Assembly (NCBI RefSeq): GCF_003012935.1
Contig: NZ_PUDR01000004.1
Coordinates: forward strand, 1 to 64,000
Length of the DNA stretch: 64,000 bases
Source: Pannonibacter carbonis
GTDB taxonomy: Bacteria; Pseudomonadota; Alphaproteobacteria; Rhizobiales; Stappiaceae
Direction: 5' to 3'
The notes beneath the pieces are model-generated. The model had not been told where the DNA came from, did no database searches, and saw only the letters and a list, made by a program, of their open reading frames with translations. Positions 26,942-36,408 of this stretch are shown one piece after another (the stretch's first letter is position 1; each line of letters opens with the position of its first letter). The position numbers and the translations under genes are program-made.

Positions 26942-27816
26942 CCCCGCGGCCGCAGAAGATCGGCAAGTCCATCGCCGATGAGGGAAAAGCCGAAGCCTGT
27001 CAGCACGATGGCAATGCCCGGCATCAGGCTGAGCCACCAGGCGGTGGTGACGAAGTTGCGCCCCTCGGCAATCAGCACGCCCCATTCGGCCTGTGGCGGC
27101 TGCGCGCCAAGACCGAGATAGCCGAGGGAGCTGCCAAGCAGGATGGCGAGCGCCATGTCGGTCATCCAGTAGACGATGACAGGGGTGATCGCGTTGGGAA
27201 GCAGGTGGCGGAAGATGATGCGCAGGTCGGAATAGCCCATGACGATGCCGGCTGCGGCGTAGTCGCTGGTCTTCTGCGAGATGATTTCGGCCCGCATCAG
27301 CCGGGCATAGTAGACCCAGCCGACCAGCGTGATGGCGATGTACATGTTGACGAGGCCAGGCCCCAGCACCGCGACCACGGCAATGACAAGGACGAGGAAC
27401 GGGAATGTGATGATCGCATCGACAAACCGGCCGAAGATGATGTCGGCCAGGCCGCGGTAATAGCCGACCAGCGCCCCGACCACGACGCCAATGACGAGCG
27501 CAAAGACGGTGGCGAGCACCGCCATCTGCATGTTGACCGAATAGGCCCAGATCACGCGCGAGAAGGCATCACGGCCGAGCATGTCGGTTCCGAAGGGATG
27601 CGCGAGGCTCGGCGGCTGGCGCATGGCCGCGACATTGATCGTGTTGGGATCATGCGGAGCAAAGAAGCCGGGGAACAGCGCCAACAGCGTCGACAGGGCA
27701 ATGATGCCCACGCCGACCATCAGCCCGGGTTTGGCGAGGGCAGCGCGCAGAAGTTCGCGGCTGCGGCTTGATCGTGTCGGCGGAACGGGAGCGGAAACAG
27801 GGGAAGCCGGTGTCAT
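26938..27816 (-). CDS. Peptide ABC transporter permease (DppC type)
   Basis: 292 residues. Elements: HPFGTDMLGRDAFSRVIWA, six helices, EAA-like loop TSDYAAAGIVMGYSDLRIIFRHLLPNAI, and conserved LGYLGLGAQPPQAEWG. Overlaps both neighbours by 4 bases. Forms the channel with the DppB partner. Confidence 0.93.
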   Translation of the reverse strand: MTPASPVSAPVPPTRSSRSRELLRAALAKPGLMVGVGIIALSTLLALFPGFFAPHDPNTINVAAMRQPPSLAHPFGTDMLGRDAFSRVIWAYSVNMQMAVLATVFALVIGVVVGALVGYYRGLADIIFGRFVDAIITFPFLVLVIAVVAVLGPGLVNMYIAITLVGWVYYARLMRAEIISQKTSDYAAAGIVMGYSDLRIIFRHLLPNAITPVIVYWMTDMALAILLGSSLGYLGLGAQPPQAEWGVLIAEGRNFVTTAWWLSLMPGIAIVLTGFGFSLIGDGLADLLRPRG

Positions 27817-28754
27817 GACAGGCGGAGTCTCGGATCAAGCCAGCTCTGGATCAGGTCGGTCATCAGGAAGACCAGCGTGACCAGCACGGCGAAGGTAAGG
27901 GTGAGGCCCTGGATCAAGGCATAGTCGCGGCCAAATATGGCATCGAGCATCAGCCGCCCGACGCCCGGGACGCCGAAGACAGTCTCCGTGACAAGCGTTC
28001 CGCTCATCAGGTTGCCGATGGAAAGGCCCAGCAGCGTGATCGTGGAGATGAGGGCGTTGCGCAGTACGTGACGCCCAAGGACAAGACGCAGCGGCAGGCC
28101 CTTGGCACGGGCGAATTGCACGTATTCCGCATCGAGCACCTCGATGATGGCGGCGCGCAGGTTCCGCATAAGGATCGCGGAGGTGTAGAGCGCCACGGTC
28201 ATGGCTGGCAGGAACAGGTGATAGAGGTTGTCGGCCAGCCCCTTGCCATAGCCGCCGACCGGAAAGAGCCGCAGCTGCGCGGCCAGAAACGTCAGCAGCA
28301 ACAGGCCGATGTAGAACACCGGCATCGACAGCCCGACCTGGAACACGGCGCGGATGACGGTGTCGGGCCAGCGGCCGCGATTGAGGGCGGCGACGAAGGC
28401 GAGCGGTCCGGCGATCAGCACGGCCAGCGACACGGAATAGACCGTGAGAAAGATCGTTGCCGGAAGGCGCGACAGGATCACGTCCCAGACCGGAGCCCGC
28501 AGCATCAGGGAGGTGCCGAGATTGCCGCTGAGGACCGAGCTGACGAACAACATGAACTGTGTGGCCAGCGGCGCGTTGAGGCCGAGCCGTTCCCGGAAAG
28601 CTGCCAGCTCGGCATCGGAGGCCTTATCGCCGAGCAAGGCAATCGCCGGATCGCCCGGCAAGAGCCGGACCAGCAGGAAAATGATGACCATGACCAGAAG
28701 AAAGGTCGGCACCAGCAGCAGAAGCCGGTTCAGGAGATATCGAAGGGGAGCCAT
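27813..28754 (-). CDS. Peptide ABC transporter permease (DppB type)
   Basis: 313 residues starting MAPLRYLLNRLLLLVPTFLLV. DppB features include RLLPGDPAIALLGDKASD, SGNLGTSLMLRAPV and the EAA-like loop VQFARAKGLPLRLVLGRHVLRNAL. Start at 28754 chosen at the first helix; the frame to 28826 adds Pro-rich non-membrane sequence. There is an 81-base gap from the binding-protein gene. Confidence 0.92.
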   Translation of the reverse strand: MAPLRYLLNRLLLLVPTFLLVMVIIFLLVRLLPGDPAIALLGDKASDAELAAFRERLGLNAPLATQFMLFVSSVLSGNLGTSLMLRAPVWDVILSRLPATIFLTVYSVSLAVLIAGPLAFVAALNRGRWPDTVIRAVFQVGLSMPVFYIGLLLLTFLAAQLRLFPVGGYGKGLADNLYHLFLPAMTVALYTSAILMRNLRAAIIEVLDAEYVQFARAKGLPLRLVLGRHVLRNALISTITLLGLSIGNLMSGTLVTETVFGVPGVGRLMLDAIFGRDYALIQGLTLTFAVLVTLVFLMTDLIQSWLDPRLRLS

Positions 28755-28835
28755 TGACGTTCCATGGATGGGGTCGGACGAGGGGCACCCGGCCGGGTCC
28801 GGCGGACCGGGACCGGCCGGGTGCAAGCCGGACCC

Positions 28836-30428
28836 TCAGCGCTGCAGGGATGCTTCCTCGAAGACATTGGCCCCGAGCGGCGTCTGCACGTAGCCGGTCA
28901 CTTTCGCCGACAGGGCGACGGCAAAGGGCGTCTCGTACATGAACAGGAGCGGTGCCTCTTCCGCGTAGATTTCCTGCATGCGACGGAAGTGCGCGGCGCG
29001 GCGTTCGGGATCCATCTCGGCGGCCGCCGTGTCATAGAGTTCGTTGAACTCCTTGTTTTCCCAGCCCGTGCCGACCGCCTTTGCCGTGGGCGTATGGCCA
29101 AGCCAGCCAACGACCTGGCTCGGGTCGGCAATGTCATCCACCCAGCCGTAGGTGTGGATGTCGAACTCGCCGGAGCGGTTCTTGGCGCCGCGCGTCGGGC
29201 TGTCGACCTGTTCGGCGACAAGCTCGACGCCAACGGCGGTCCACATCTGCTGCAGGGCGGCGAACACGGTGGCATCATCCGCCGAGCCGGCAAGCGTGGT
29301 GAGCTTGATCTTGGTGCCAGCGGCAAAGCCGGCCTCCTGCATCAGTTCCATCGCCTTGACCGGGTCATAGCCGTAGAGCGGGTCGGTCTTAACGGCCATG
29401 GGGGTTGAGGAGGACATCAGCGGCGACGTCATCGGCGCGCCCGCACCATGCAGGACGAGACTGACCAGCGCTTCCTTGTTGGTCGCGTAATTCAGCGCCT
29501 GCCGCACCCGCTTGTCGGCCAGCGGATTGGGCGTCCCGTCAGCCCGCGTGGCCCGGGTGTTGATCGGCGAATAGATGATGCGGGTGGAGGGGAACAGCTC
29601 CATCTTCAGGTTGGGATCGGTGCCAAGCTCGGCAATGCGGGCGAAGGGGATGAACTCCGCGATGTCCACTTCGCCGGCCTGAAGCTTGAGGATGCGGGTG
29701 GCGTCGTCCGGGATGATCTGGAACTCGACGCCTTCAAGATAGGGCAAAGGCTTCCCGTCCGCGCCGGACTTCCAGTAGTAGGGATTGGCCTTGAACGACA
29801 TCGAGGCGCCCTGCTCGAAGCCGCTGAGGTAGAACGGGCCTGATCCCGCCCCCGGACCACCGGCTGCAAACAGCGCCGCCGACTTCTCCTGATCGGTTGC
29901 GCCGGGGGCCTTTTCAAAGGCTGCGCGCGAGACGATGGCCGTGTTGAAGGTGGCCAGCATCGACAGGATTGTCGGGTCCGGCCGCGACAGGGTGATCGTC
30001 ACCTTGGCCCCCTCCCCGGTCACGCCGGAGATCGCGCCGAGCAGCCCGGCCCAGGGCGAAAGGTCTGGATTGCGGGCCCGATCCAGCGAGAACACCACAT
30101 CGGCAGCGGTGACCGGGCTTCCATCCGAAAAACGAATGCCATCGCGCAAGGTGATGTCGATCGTCTTGCCATCGCTGGACTGGCTGAAGCTTGTCGCCAG
30201 TGCACCCGTGAGGCCGGATCCGTCCCGCGCGCGCTCCAAGAGCGTGCTGTACAGGCTGCCGACCATCCAGATGTCCGGATTGCGTTCGGCATAAATCGGA
30301 TCGACCAGCTTTGAGCCGTCGTAACGCGCAAACTTCAGAGTGCCGCCACGCTCTTGCGCCGCCAGCGGTCCCGTCAGGGCGAGCGCGAGCGTTGCCGCAA
30401 CCGCAGCCGCAAACATAGTTTTCTTCAT
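28836..30428 (-). CDS. Peptide ABC transporter substrate-binding protein (family 5)
   Basis: 530 residues. The signal peptide MKKTMFAAAVAATLALALTG...LAAQ is followed by ERGGTLKFARYDGSK. Family-5 motifs include LATSFSQSSDGKTIDITLRDGIRFSDGSPVTA-type text, GSGPFYLSGFEQG, and DKRVRQALNYATNKEAL. The ATG at 30428 is preceded by GGAGG. First gene of a six-gene leftward operon ending in aminopeptidase P, hence a peptide ligand is likely. Confidence 0.9.
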   Translation of the reverse strand: MKKTMFAAAVAATLALALTGPLAAQERGGTLKFARYDGSKLVDPIYAERNPDIWMVGSLYSTLLERARDGSGLTGALATSFSQSSDGKTIDITLRDGIRFSDGSPVTAADVVFSLDRARNPDLSPWAGLLGAISGVTGEGAKVTITLSRPDPTILSMLATFNTAIVSRAAFEKAPGATDQEKSAALFAAGGPGAGSGPFYLSGFEQGASMSFKANPYYWKSGADGKPLPYLEGVEFQIIPDDATRILKLQAGEVDIAEFIPFARIAELGTDPNLKMELFPSTRIIYSPINTRATRADGTPNPLADKRVRQALNYATNKEALVSLVLHGAGAPMTSPLMSSSTPMAVKTDPLYGYDPVKAMELMQEAGFAAGTKIKLTTLAGSADDATVFAALQQMWTAVGVELVAEQVDSPTRGAKNRSGEFDIHTYGWVDDIADPSQVVGWLGHTPTAKAVGTGWENKEFNELYDTAAAEMDPERRAAHFRRMQEIYAEEAPLLFMYETPFAVALSAKVTGYVQTPLGANVFEEASLQR

Positions 30429-30704
30429 GTGTTCTCCTCCCAGAGTGTCTCGTCGAGACGAGGGGAACACTAGGTGAGTGCTGCCGAAAATTGAAGTGAA
30501 AATTATAGTCAGGCTTCAAATATATAAAATACCCCATCTCCACGCAGGACCGGCGCAAGACATAGGATTTATCTATATGTTTTTTATAATCTTTTCCCCG
30601 GGCCGCTCGATCGACAAGGCCTGAACAGCGTTTGCGGCAGCCAAACAATCGGCCTATACCGGAACCAGATCGAACAACCGGTACTTTCCAGTTCGAGAGG
30701 ACAA

Positions 30705-31376
30705 ATGACGTTGCCACCTCACCCTCCTGCCCCGCACCTAACTCAGCCAGGGACAGGGCCGGAGTTCGGGAAAACGATCCGTAAGCGTCGCAAGGCGCTT
30801 GGAAAGACACTGGAGGCTGTCGCGCAGGAAACGCAGCTGACCATCGGTTTCTTGTCGCAGGTCGAACGCGGGGTCAGCAGCCCCTCGCTCTCCTCCTTCA
30901 TGCGCATCGCGTCGGCGCTCCAGACGACGATGGAAGAGCTGCTGAGCATGCCCGAGCCCTTTTGCGAGTTCTCCCCGCGGGAAGGACGCTCAACCTATCG
31001 GCTGGGGGAGGCAGGAAAGCTCTACGAAAAACTCGGGCCCGGATTTGCGGGCGCGTTGAACTATCCCAGCATCATTCATCGTGTCCCCGGCCATGTCTCC
31101 GAAAAGATGTGCCATGACGGCGAGGCCTTCCTGTATCTTCTGGACGGACAGCTCGAGTACCACCTTGGCGACCAGGTCTACATCCTCGGGCCCGGCGACA
31201 GCATTCACCACGACACGCGCACGCTGCATTATTCACGCGTGCTCGGCGACACGGATTCCGTCGAGCTTTGGGTCAGTTCACGTCCCAATCGCCCGGCCCC
31301 GCCTTCACAGCCGCGCCGGGACCCCGCAAAAGATAGGCCCAGGACGCCCAGATCCCCCGACAAGAAGGGCCGATAA
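30705..31376 (+). CDS. XRE-family regulator with C-terminal cupin domain
   Basis: 223 residues. Helix-turn-helix from about residue 25 to 80: IRKRRKALGKTLEAVAQETQLTIGFLSQVERGVSSPSLSSFMRIASAL. Cupin barrel from about 115 to 195: FLYLLDGQLEYHLGDQVYILGPGDSIHHDTRTLHYSRVL. This is the PuuR/HigA-like XRE-cupin layout, in which the cupin senses a small molecule. It is divergent from the peptide importer across a 276-base AT-rich gap (30429-30704), so it probably regulates that operon. Pro-rich C-terminal tail. Confidence 0.9.
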   Translation: MTLPPHPPAPHLTQPGTGPEFGKTIRKRRKALGKTLEAVAQETQLTIGFLSQVERGVSSPSLSSFMRIASALQTTMEELLSMPEPFCEFSPREGRSTYRLGEAGKLYEKLGPGFAGALNYPSIIHRVPGHVSEKMCHDGEAFLYLLDGQLEYHLGDQVYILGPGDSIHHDTRTLHYSRVLGDTDSVELWVSSRPNRPAPPSQPRRDPAKDRPRTPRSPDKKGR

Positions 31377-31415
31377 GCCCCTATTGTGCCAGCCGCTTGA
31401 GCGGTCCGGCGCGCC

Positions 31416-32225
31416 TCAGGCCGGAACAGCGCTGAGGTCGATCATCCGCGGGCTGGTGATGACTGTCCCCGGCGCCGTGATGTGGTGAAGCCAGTAGACG
31501 TAAGGCTCAGCCGACAGCGGCGGCTCGCCGGTCCAGCCAAGGCCGGGAGCATACTGGAATGCCGGACTGCCGGCGACGGCGGCGAAATGTCCGGCGTGCG
31601 TCGTGATCAGGGGCCGATGCACATGGCCTGTGAGCAGGCGCAGATGTCCCTTGAACCCTGAAATCAGCCGCGTGAACTCCTGCCGCCCTGTCAGCAAGGT
31701 CATGGCATCCCAGGACGGGCTCGCCAGATCAAAAGGCGGGTGATGCAGCATCAGGAAGGTGACGGCACTGTCCGTCTGTGCCCGGGCAGTCTCGTCGGCC
31801 AGCCGATCGGCGAGCCAGTCGAGCCGGGCAGCACATAGTTCGCCCTCGACAGCACCAGGAATGATCGTATCGAGACCGATGACGCGGATGCCCTTGTGGA
31901 TCAGGTCGAAGTTGAGGAACGGGCCTTCAGCAAAGGGAATGCTATCCGCGAAGGCCGCCCGCATCGGCGCACGGCGATCATGATTGCCCGGGACGACAAG
32001 AACCGGAGCCGAGAACCGCGTCAGCATCTCTTTCGCTAGCGCATAGTCTTCCGCCGTGCCGCAGTCTGTCAGATCACCGGAAATCAGCACGAGATCCGGC
32101 TGCGGCGTCAGACGCGCAGCATCTGCCAGGACACGTTCCACGGCCGCAACGGTGTCTTGGCGTGGATGGGTGCTTTCCTTTTCGCCCGCGAAAAGATGAA
32201 AGTCGGAAAAGTGGAGGATGTACAT
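31416..32225 (-). CDS. Class III phosphodiesterase (GpdQ/CpdA-like calcineurin-fold metallophosphoesterase)
   Basis: 269 residues. It begins MYILHFSDFHLF (Asp-x-His), then LISGDLTDCG (GD), VPGNHDRR (GNHD), LMLHHPPFD (His) and LTGHVHRP (GHxH): a complete dinuclear metal site. The spacing and the DCGTAEDYALAK segment resemble GpdQ glycerophosphodiesterase and CpdA cAMP phosphodiesterase. No signal peptide; ATG 32225 chosen over the frame to 32270. It closes an ABC importer operon with a 19-base gap, so I favour cleavage of an imported phosphodiester over cAMP turnover. Confidence 0.85.
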   Translation of the reverse strand: MYILHFSDFHLFAGEKESTHPRQDTVAAVERVLADAARLTPQPDLVLISGDLTDCGTAEDYALAKEMLTRFSAPVLVVPGNHDRRAPMRAAFADSIPFAEGPFLNFDLIHKGIRVIGLDTIIPGAVEGELCAARLDWLADRLADETARAQTDSAVTFLMLHHPPFDLASPSWDAMTLLTGRQEFTRLISGFKGHLRLLTGHVHRPLITTHAGHFAAVAGSPAFQYAPGLGWTGEPPLSAEPYVYWLHHITAPGTVITSPRMIDLSAVPA

Positions 32226-32244
32226 ATGTGGGGGTATCTTCTTG

Positions 32245-33072
32245 TCAGCGGCCAATGCGGGAGAGGACATCGGCCTTCAAGAACCGCTCGATGACCAGCA
32301 TGAATCCGACTGAGGGGATCAGCAGGATCAGCGCGGTAATCGCCGCGATCTGGTAATTGCCGCCCATGCTGGCATTGAACATCAGGATCGGCAGGGTTGC
32401 GATGTCCGGCGCACCGACGAAATAGGTGCCGGTGAACTCGTCGATACTGTCGAGAAAGACGAAGATCGACGCGGCCATCAGCCCGGGAAACGCCTGCGGC
32501 AGCGTGATGTCGCGGAAGGTGCGCAAGGGGCCGGCACCCAGGTTGCGTGCGGCTTCCTCCATGCTGCGATCAACGGCCGAAAACGCCGCCGTCGCAATCC
32601 AGACCGCATAAACAAGGCCTGGCAGCGAGTGCACCAGCACGACACCGAACAGCGTGCCGTTGAGCCCGAAGTTGTAGAAAATGGCGGCAATGTTGACGAA
32701 AATCGGCAGCGACGGGAAGGCCTGGGGAAGCAGAAAGATCAGCATGATCAGACTGCGGGCCGGCAAGGCCAGCCGCGCCAGCGCATAGCCGGCAGGCACC
32801 GACAGCGCCATCGACAGGCCAACCGTCGCAACCGCGATCGAGACCGAGTTCCACAAGGACTCCCATGCCCCGGCGCGCGGCCGGAAAACCCGGCCCCAGA
32901 ACTCGAAGCCCCAGCGGGTCGGCCACTGGTTTGGATAGAACCATTGCTCGGCAAAGGCCCAGATGACGAGATTGGCCAGCGGTCCGAAGACAACAAAGGC
33001 GACAAGGCCCATTGCGATTGCAAGGCCCATGGCCGAGCCGGCGCTGCGTAGAGTTGCAGACAGGTTGCTCAT
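32245..33072 (-). CDS. ABC transporter permease (PotC/UgpE-like)
   Basis: 275 residues with six helices, starting MSNLSATLRSAGSAMGLAIA. EAA loop: MEEAARNLGAGPLRTFRDITLPQAFPGL. It overlaps the upstream permease gene by ATGA (33069-33072); the frame to 33339 is spurious. Second channel subunit of the importer. Confidence 0.9.
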   Translation of the reverse strand: MSNLSATLRSAGSAMGLAIAMGLVAFVVFGPLANLVIWAFAEQWFYPNQWPTRWGFEFWGRVFRPRAGAWESLWNSVSIAVATVGLSMALSVPAGYALARLALPARSLIMLIFLLPQAFPSLPIFVNIAAIFYNFGLNGTLFGVVLVHSLPGLVYAVWIATAAFSAVDRSMEEAARNLGAGPLRTFRDITLPQAFPGLMAASIFVFLDSIDEFTGTYFVGAPDIATLPILMFNASMGGNYQIAAITALILLIPSVGFMLVIERFLKADVLSRIGR

Positions 33073-33971
33073 GGGTTCGCCTTCTCTTTCAGGCTCATGC
33101 GAAGGTAAGCCCAGGCAGCCGCAGCGGTCAGCAAATAGGAGAACAATCCGAGCGCATTGGCGACGGCATAGTCTCCGTAATAGGTGACCCTGTGCGCCAT
33201 CATCGCGGTCATCATCGTCGGATTGCCTGAGATCAGCATCACAGGGACAGAGAGAACCGACAGAAGGGTCACCAGCGACAGGACCAGCGCCACGAACAAT
33301 TGCGGACGCACCTGCGGCAACACGATTTCGAACAGGCACCGCAGGCGGCTGGCACCCAGGTTTCGGGCAGCTTCAATGGTGGAACGATCAAGCGAGGCCA
33401 TCGCCCCGGCCAGCAGCAGGGTGACGAAGGGCACCTGCTTCCAGGCGAAGGTCAGCACCAGTCCGCGCCAGTCCAGCAGGCTTTGTGCAGCAGCAGCGTC
33501 GAGAACCCCCGCATCGGCCAGAAGCGTGTTCAGCATGCCGTTGCGGGCCAGGAACGAGCGCGCCGTCTGACCGGCAACGATAAAGGGAATGAACAACGGC
33601 CAGCGGTACATCCAGCGCAACAGCGGCACCGCCCATCGGCTCTGGCCGAGCGTCAGATAGCCGGCAATGGCAATGGAGGTCGCGGCGATCAGCGCCAGAG
33701 ATGCCAGCGTGACAAGGATCGAGAAGAGAATGTCAGCGCCGTAAAACTCCAGCGCCTTCTCCAGATTGGCGAAGGTAAAAGTGCCGTCTGCTCCGACGAA
33801 TGCCGTCACAAGCGACCGCACAAGCGGGGCGGCATAGAGTAGACCGATGGCCGTCAGCGCCGGCGCGACGAGCAGCAGCCCCGGGAGCATGCCCGAAAGG
33901 CGGCGACTGGCGGATCCCGGCACAGGATCCGGAGGGGTCTGCCGGGCATCGGCGGACGTCGTTGCAGTCAT
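33069..33971 (-). CDS. ABC transporter permease (PotB/UgpA-like)
   Basis: 300 residues. A Thr/Ala/Pro-rich cytoplasmic N-terminus of about 25 residues precedes LPGLLLVAPALTAIGLLYAAPL and five more helices. EAA loop: IEAARNLGASRLRCLFEIVLPQVRP. The start at 33971 is the ATG nearest the first helix. A gap of about 100 bases separates it from the binding-protein gene. Confidence 0.9.
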   Translation of the reverse strand: MTATTSADARQTPPDPVPGSASRRLSGMLPGLLLVAPALTAIGLLYAAPLVRSLVTAFVGADGTFTFANLEKALEFYGADILFSILVTLASLALIAATSIAIAGYLTLGQSRWAVPLLRWMYRWPLFIPFIVAGQTARSFLARNGMLNTLLADAGVLDAAAAQSLLDWRGLVLTFAWKQVPFVTLLLAGAMASLDRSTIEAARNLGASRLRCLFEIVLPQVRPQLFVALVLSLVTLLSVLSVPVMLISGNPTMMTAMMAHRVTYYGDYAVANALGLFSYLLTAAAAWAYLRMSLKEKANP

Positions 33972-34075
33972 GTCCGTATTGTCCTGTTTGCCGGCGCCTC
34001 CAAACCCTGGCGGCCGGCCTGTCATCGACAGCAAGAACCCAGTCCGGCAACTGGCCGGACCGGGTGGTTTACGCC

Positions 34076-35209
34076 TTACTTGGCGACGTTCTTTTCGTAG
34101 GCTTCGAGGATCGCTGCGAAATATTTCGCCTGCGGCATGGACCAGCCACGCTCGGCCAAGGTTTCCGGCGCGACGTCCGCGAACAGACGGTTCCACTCGG
34201 CGTCGGTAAGTTCCGACTTCACGTTCTGCGGGTCAATGCCCGGGAACCAGTTGAAGCGGCGGACAATGCCTTCGGCCTGCACAGCCGGGCTGGTTGCGAA
34301 GGCGATGAATTCCTTTGCAAGGTCAGCCTGTGCAGCCTTGGCCGGCACCGCATAGTACATCGGCTGGCCCGGCATGCCCGGTGACAGGATCATCAGCTTC
34401 AGGTTGGGGTTCAGGCGGCCGTCGGCAACCCAGGTGTAGAACATGTCCATCCACACCGGACCCATGGCGATTTCACCGCGGTTCATGGCATCCAGCGTGC
34501 CGGCATTGCCCGGGGTCATCACGACGCTCTGGTTGAAGTCGCGCAGCGACGCCAAAGCCGGCGTCCATTTATCGGCAGCGCCGTCCACCCACGGTCCATT
34601 GCGGATTTCGTCGGCCATATCGGAGAAGGCATACATCCAGCCGAACACGAAGCCAACGCCGGCCATGCCACCGGTGATGCCGTTGTAACCGAACTTGCCC
34701 GGGTTCTCTTTCACCCACTTGGCCAGTTCTTCATAGGACTGCGGCGGGGTTGCGATGACATCCGGATTGTAGGCGATCGCAATCTGGCTGTGGAACATCG
34801 GCATGACATAGCCGGACACGTTCACGCCGAGTGCGTTTTCCGCCGTCTCGCGGGTGACCAGCTTGGACGTGGCCAGTCCGTCACGGTAATTTGCCAGCAA
34901 ACCATCCTGAACCATCTGCCCGGCCATGCGCTGATGCACGACGGCAACATCCACGTCCCAGACCCCCTTGTCCTTCTGGGCGTTGATCTTTTCAAAGATA
35001 GCCTGGCTGCCGCCGTCGCCGGGGCCAGTGCCAACCGCACGGACGGTGACGCCAGGATGAGCTTCCTCGAACTTCGGACCGAGGTAGTCGTTGATATAGT
35101 CCACCATGTTGGTGTCGCCGGCGGTGACCACGTTCAGGGTCTGGGCAGAGACGCTGGTGGCAAGGGCCGAGGCTGCCAGCAGGCTGGCAAATGCTATCCT
35201 GATATTCAT
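34076..35209 (-). CDS. ABC transporter substrate-binding protein (family 1, PotD/AfuA-like)
   Basis: 377 residues, signal peptide MNIRIAFASLLAASALATSVSA-Q. The mature part has LNVVTAGDTNMVDYINDYLGPKFEE, VRAVGTGPGDGGSQAIFEKI, YEELAKWVKENPGKFGYNG and NRGEIAMGPVWMDM, typical of family-1 binding proteins for iron, polyamines, AEP phosphonate or glycerol-phosphate-like ligands. Neighbouring phosphodiesterase and LacI regulator favour a phosphate ester. It lies after the ATPase gene, so it is the second gene transcribed. Confidence 0.88.
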   Translation of the reverse strand: MNIRIAFASLLAASALATSVSAQTLNVVTAGDTNMVDYINDYLGPKFEEAHPGVTVRAVGTGPGDGGSQAIFEKINAQKDKGVWDVDVAVVHQRMAGQMVQDGLLANYRDGLATSKLVTRETAENALGVNVSGYVMPMFHSQIAIAYNPDVIATPPQSYEELAKWVKENPGKFGYNGITGGMAGVGFVFGWMYAFSDMADEIRNGPWVDGAADKWTPALASLRDFNQSVVMTPGNAGTLDAMNRGEIAMGPVWMDMFYTWVADGRLNPNLKLMILSPGMPGQPMYYAVPAKAAQADLAKEFIAFATSPAVQAEGIVRRFNWFPGIDPQNVKSELTDAEWNRLFADVAPETLAERGWSMPQAKYFAAILEAYEKNVAK

Positions 35210-35242
35210 GACTGTCTTCCCTTAGGTCCAAGTGCTGGAGAG

Positions 35243-36277
35243 TTAGTGCCTGATCCCCTGGAGCAGGCGGGTGTTGGCGTCGAAGCTCATCAGCATCGAC
35301 GCCGGAACGGAAAGAAGGGCATCGTCGCCAGGCGAAACGGGACGCGCCGAGCAGGCCGAGAGGCTTTCGCCTGCAACGTCGATGCCGACCTGATAGCCAC
35401 CGCCGGCGTAGGCACAGGTCGTGACCTTGCCCTTCCGGGCAAGTGCCGGAGCATCCGGATGCTCCATATCGTCAGTGAACACGCGTGCATCTTCGGTGCG
35501 GAACCCGACCAGGGTCGCCCCTTGGGCTGCCGGATCATCCGGCGCGACGGCCAGGACATTGTCGACCCCGAGAAACTGCGCTGCACCGAGGTCTGCCGGC
35601 GCGCTGTAAAGATCTTCCGGGCCGGCCACCTGAACAATCTGGCCATCTCGCATCAGGACGATACGGTCGGCCATGGCGAGCGCCTCGTCCTGGTCATGGG
35701 TCACCATGATGGTGGTGATGCCGACTTTCTGCTGCAGGCGACGCAGTTCGCCGCGCAGGCTGCGGCGGATCGAGGCATCGAGATTAGACAGCGGCTCATC
35801 CAGAAGCAGCAAAGGCGGATCGATGATCAGGGCGCGGCCAAGCGCCACGCGCTGGCGCTGCCCGCCCGACAGGCTGGTCACCGCACGCGGGCCATAACCC
35901 TCAAGCCCCAGAAGCGACAGGATGGCATTTGCGCGTTTCTCCCGTTCGGCCTTCGGGAGACCACGCAACTTGAGCGGATAGGTCAGGTTCCCCGCTACGC
36001 TCATATGTGGCCACAGGGCATAGGACTGGAACACCATCGCCGTTTGACGGGCCTCTGGCGCCAGCGTTGCGATCGAGTTCCCTCCCACCTTGATGTCGCC
36101 CGCCGCAAGCGGAGCGAACCCGGCAATCGAGCGCAGCAGGGTGGTCTTGCCACAGCCCGAGGGCCCGAGCAGACAGGTGAAGCTGCCGGCCGGCACCTCC
36201 AGCGAGATGCGGTCGAGTACAAGGGTCTTTCCAAGGCGAATGGACACCCCTTCCAGCGACAGCGCTTCCGTTCCCAT
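35243..36277 (-). CDS. ABC transporter ATP-binding protein (PotA/FbpC/UgpC-like)
   Basis: 344 residues. Walker [11 protein letters not shown]-loop FQSYALWPHM, signature [15 protein letters not shown], Walker [15 protein letters not shown]-loop THDQDEALAMADR, and a C-terminal TOBE region (GFRTEDARVF, GKVTTCAYAGGGYQ). Unusually the ATPase is the promoter-proximal gene. Its start is 13 bases from the LacI-type operator at 36290. Confidence 0.92.
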   Translation of the reverse strand: MGTEALSLEGVSIRLGKTLVLDRISLEVPAGSFTCLLGPSGCGKTTLLRSIAGFAPLAAGDIKVGGNSIATLAPEARQTAMVFQSYALWPHMSVAGNLTYPLKLRGLPKAEREKRANAILSLLGLEGYGPRAVTSLSGGQRQRVALGRALIIDPPLLLLDEPLSNLDASIRRSLRGELRRLQQKVGITTIMVTHDQDEALAMADRIVLMRDGQIVQVAGPEDLYSAPADLGAAQFLGVDNVLAVAPDDPAAQGATLVGFRTEDARVFTDDMEHPDAPALARKGKVTTCAYAGGGYQVGIDVAGESLSACSARPVSPGDDALLSVPASMLMSFDANTRLLQGIRH

Positions 36278-36289
36278 GACTTCCTCCGA

Positions 36290-36305
36290 TTGAACGCGCG
36301 TGCAA
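36290..36305. promoter_or_regulatory. LacI-type operator
   Basis: TTGAACGCGCGTGCAA is a 16-bp palindrome with one mismatched pair (half-sites TTGAACGC and TTGCACGC) and the CG centre typical of LacI-family operators. It lies in the divergent gap between the ATPase gene and the LacI regulator, so it probably serves both. Confidence 0.72.
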
Positions 36306-36408
36306 TCTATGTTCGATGGATGACAGTTTCATGTCAAAGACTTTTGCATTCAGCCGGTTTTTGTGCGATGCAGAAGCCGCACGCGATTTCAAACCTGGCG
36401 GAGAAATG

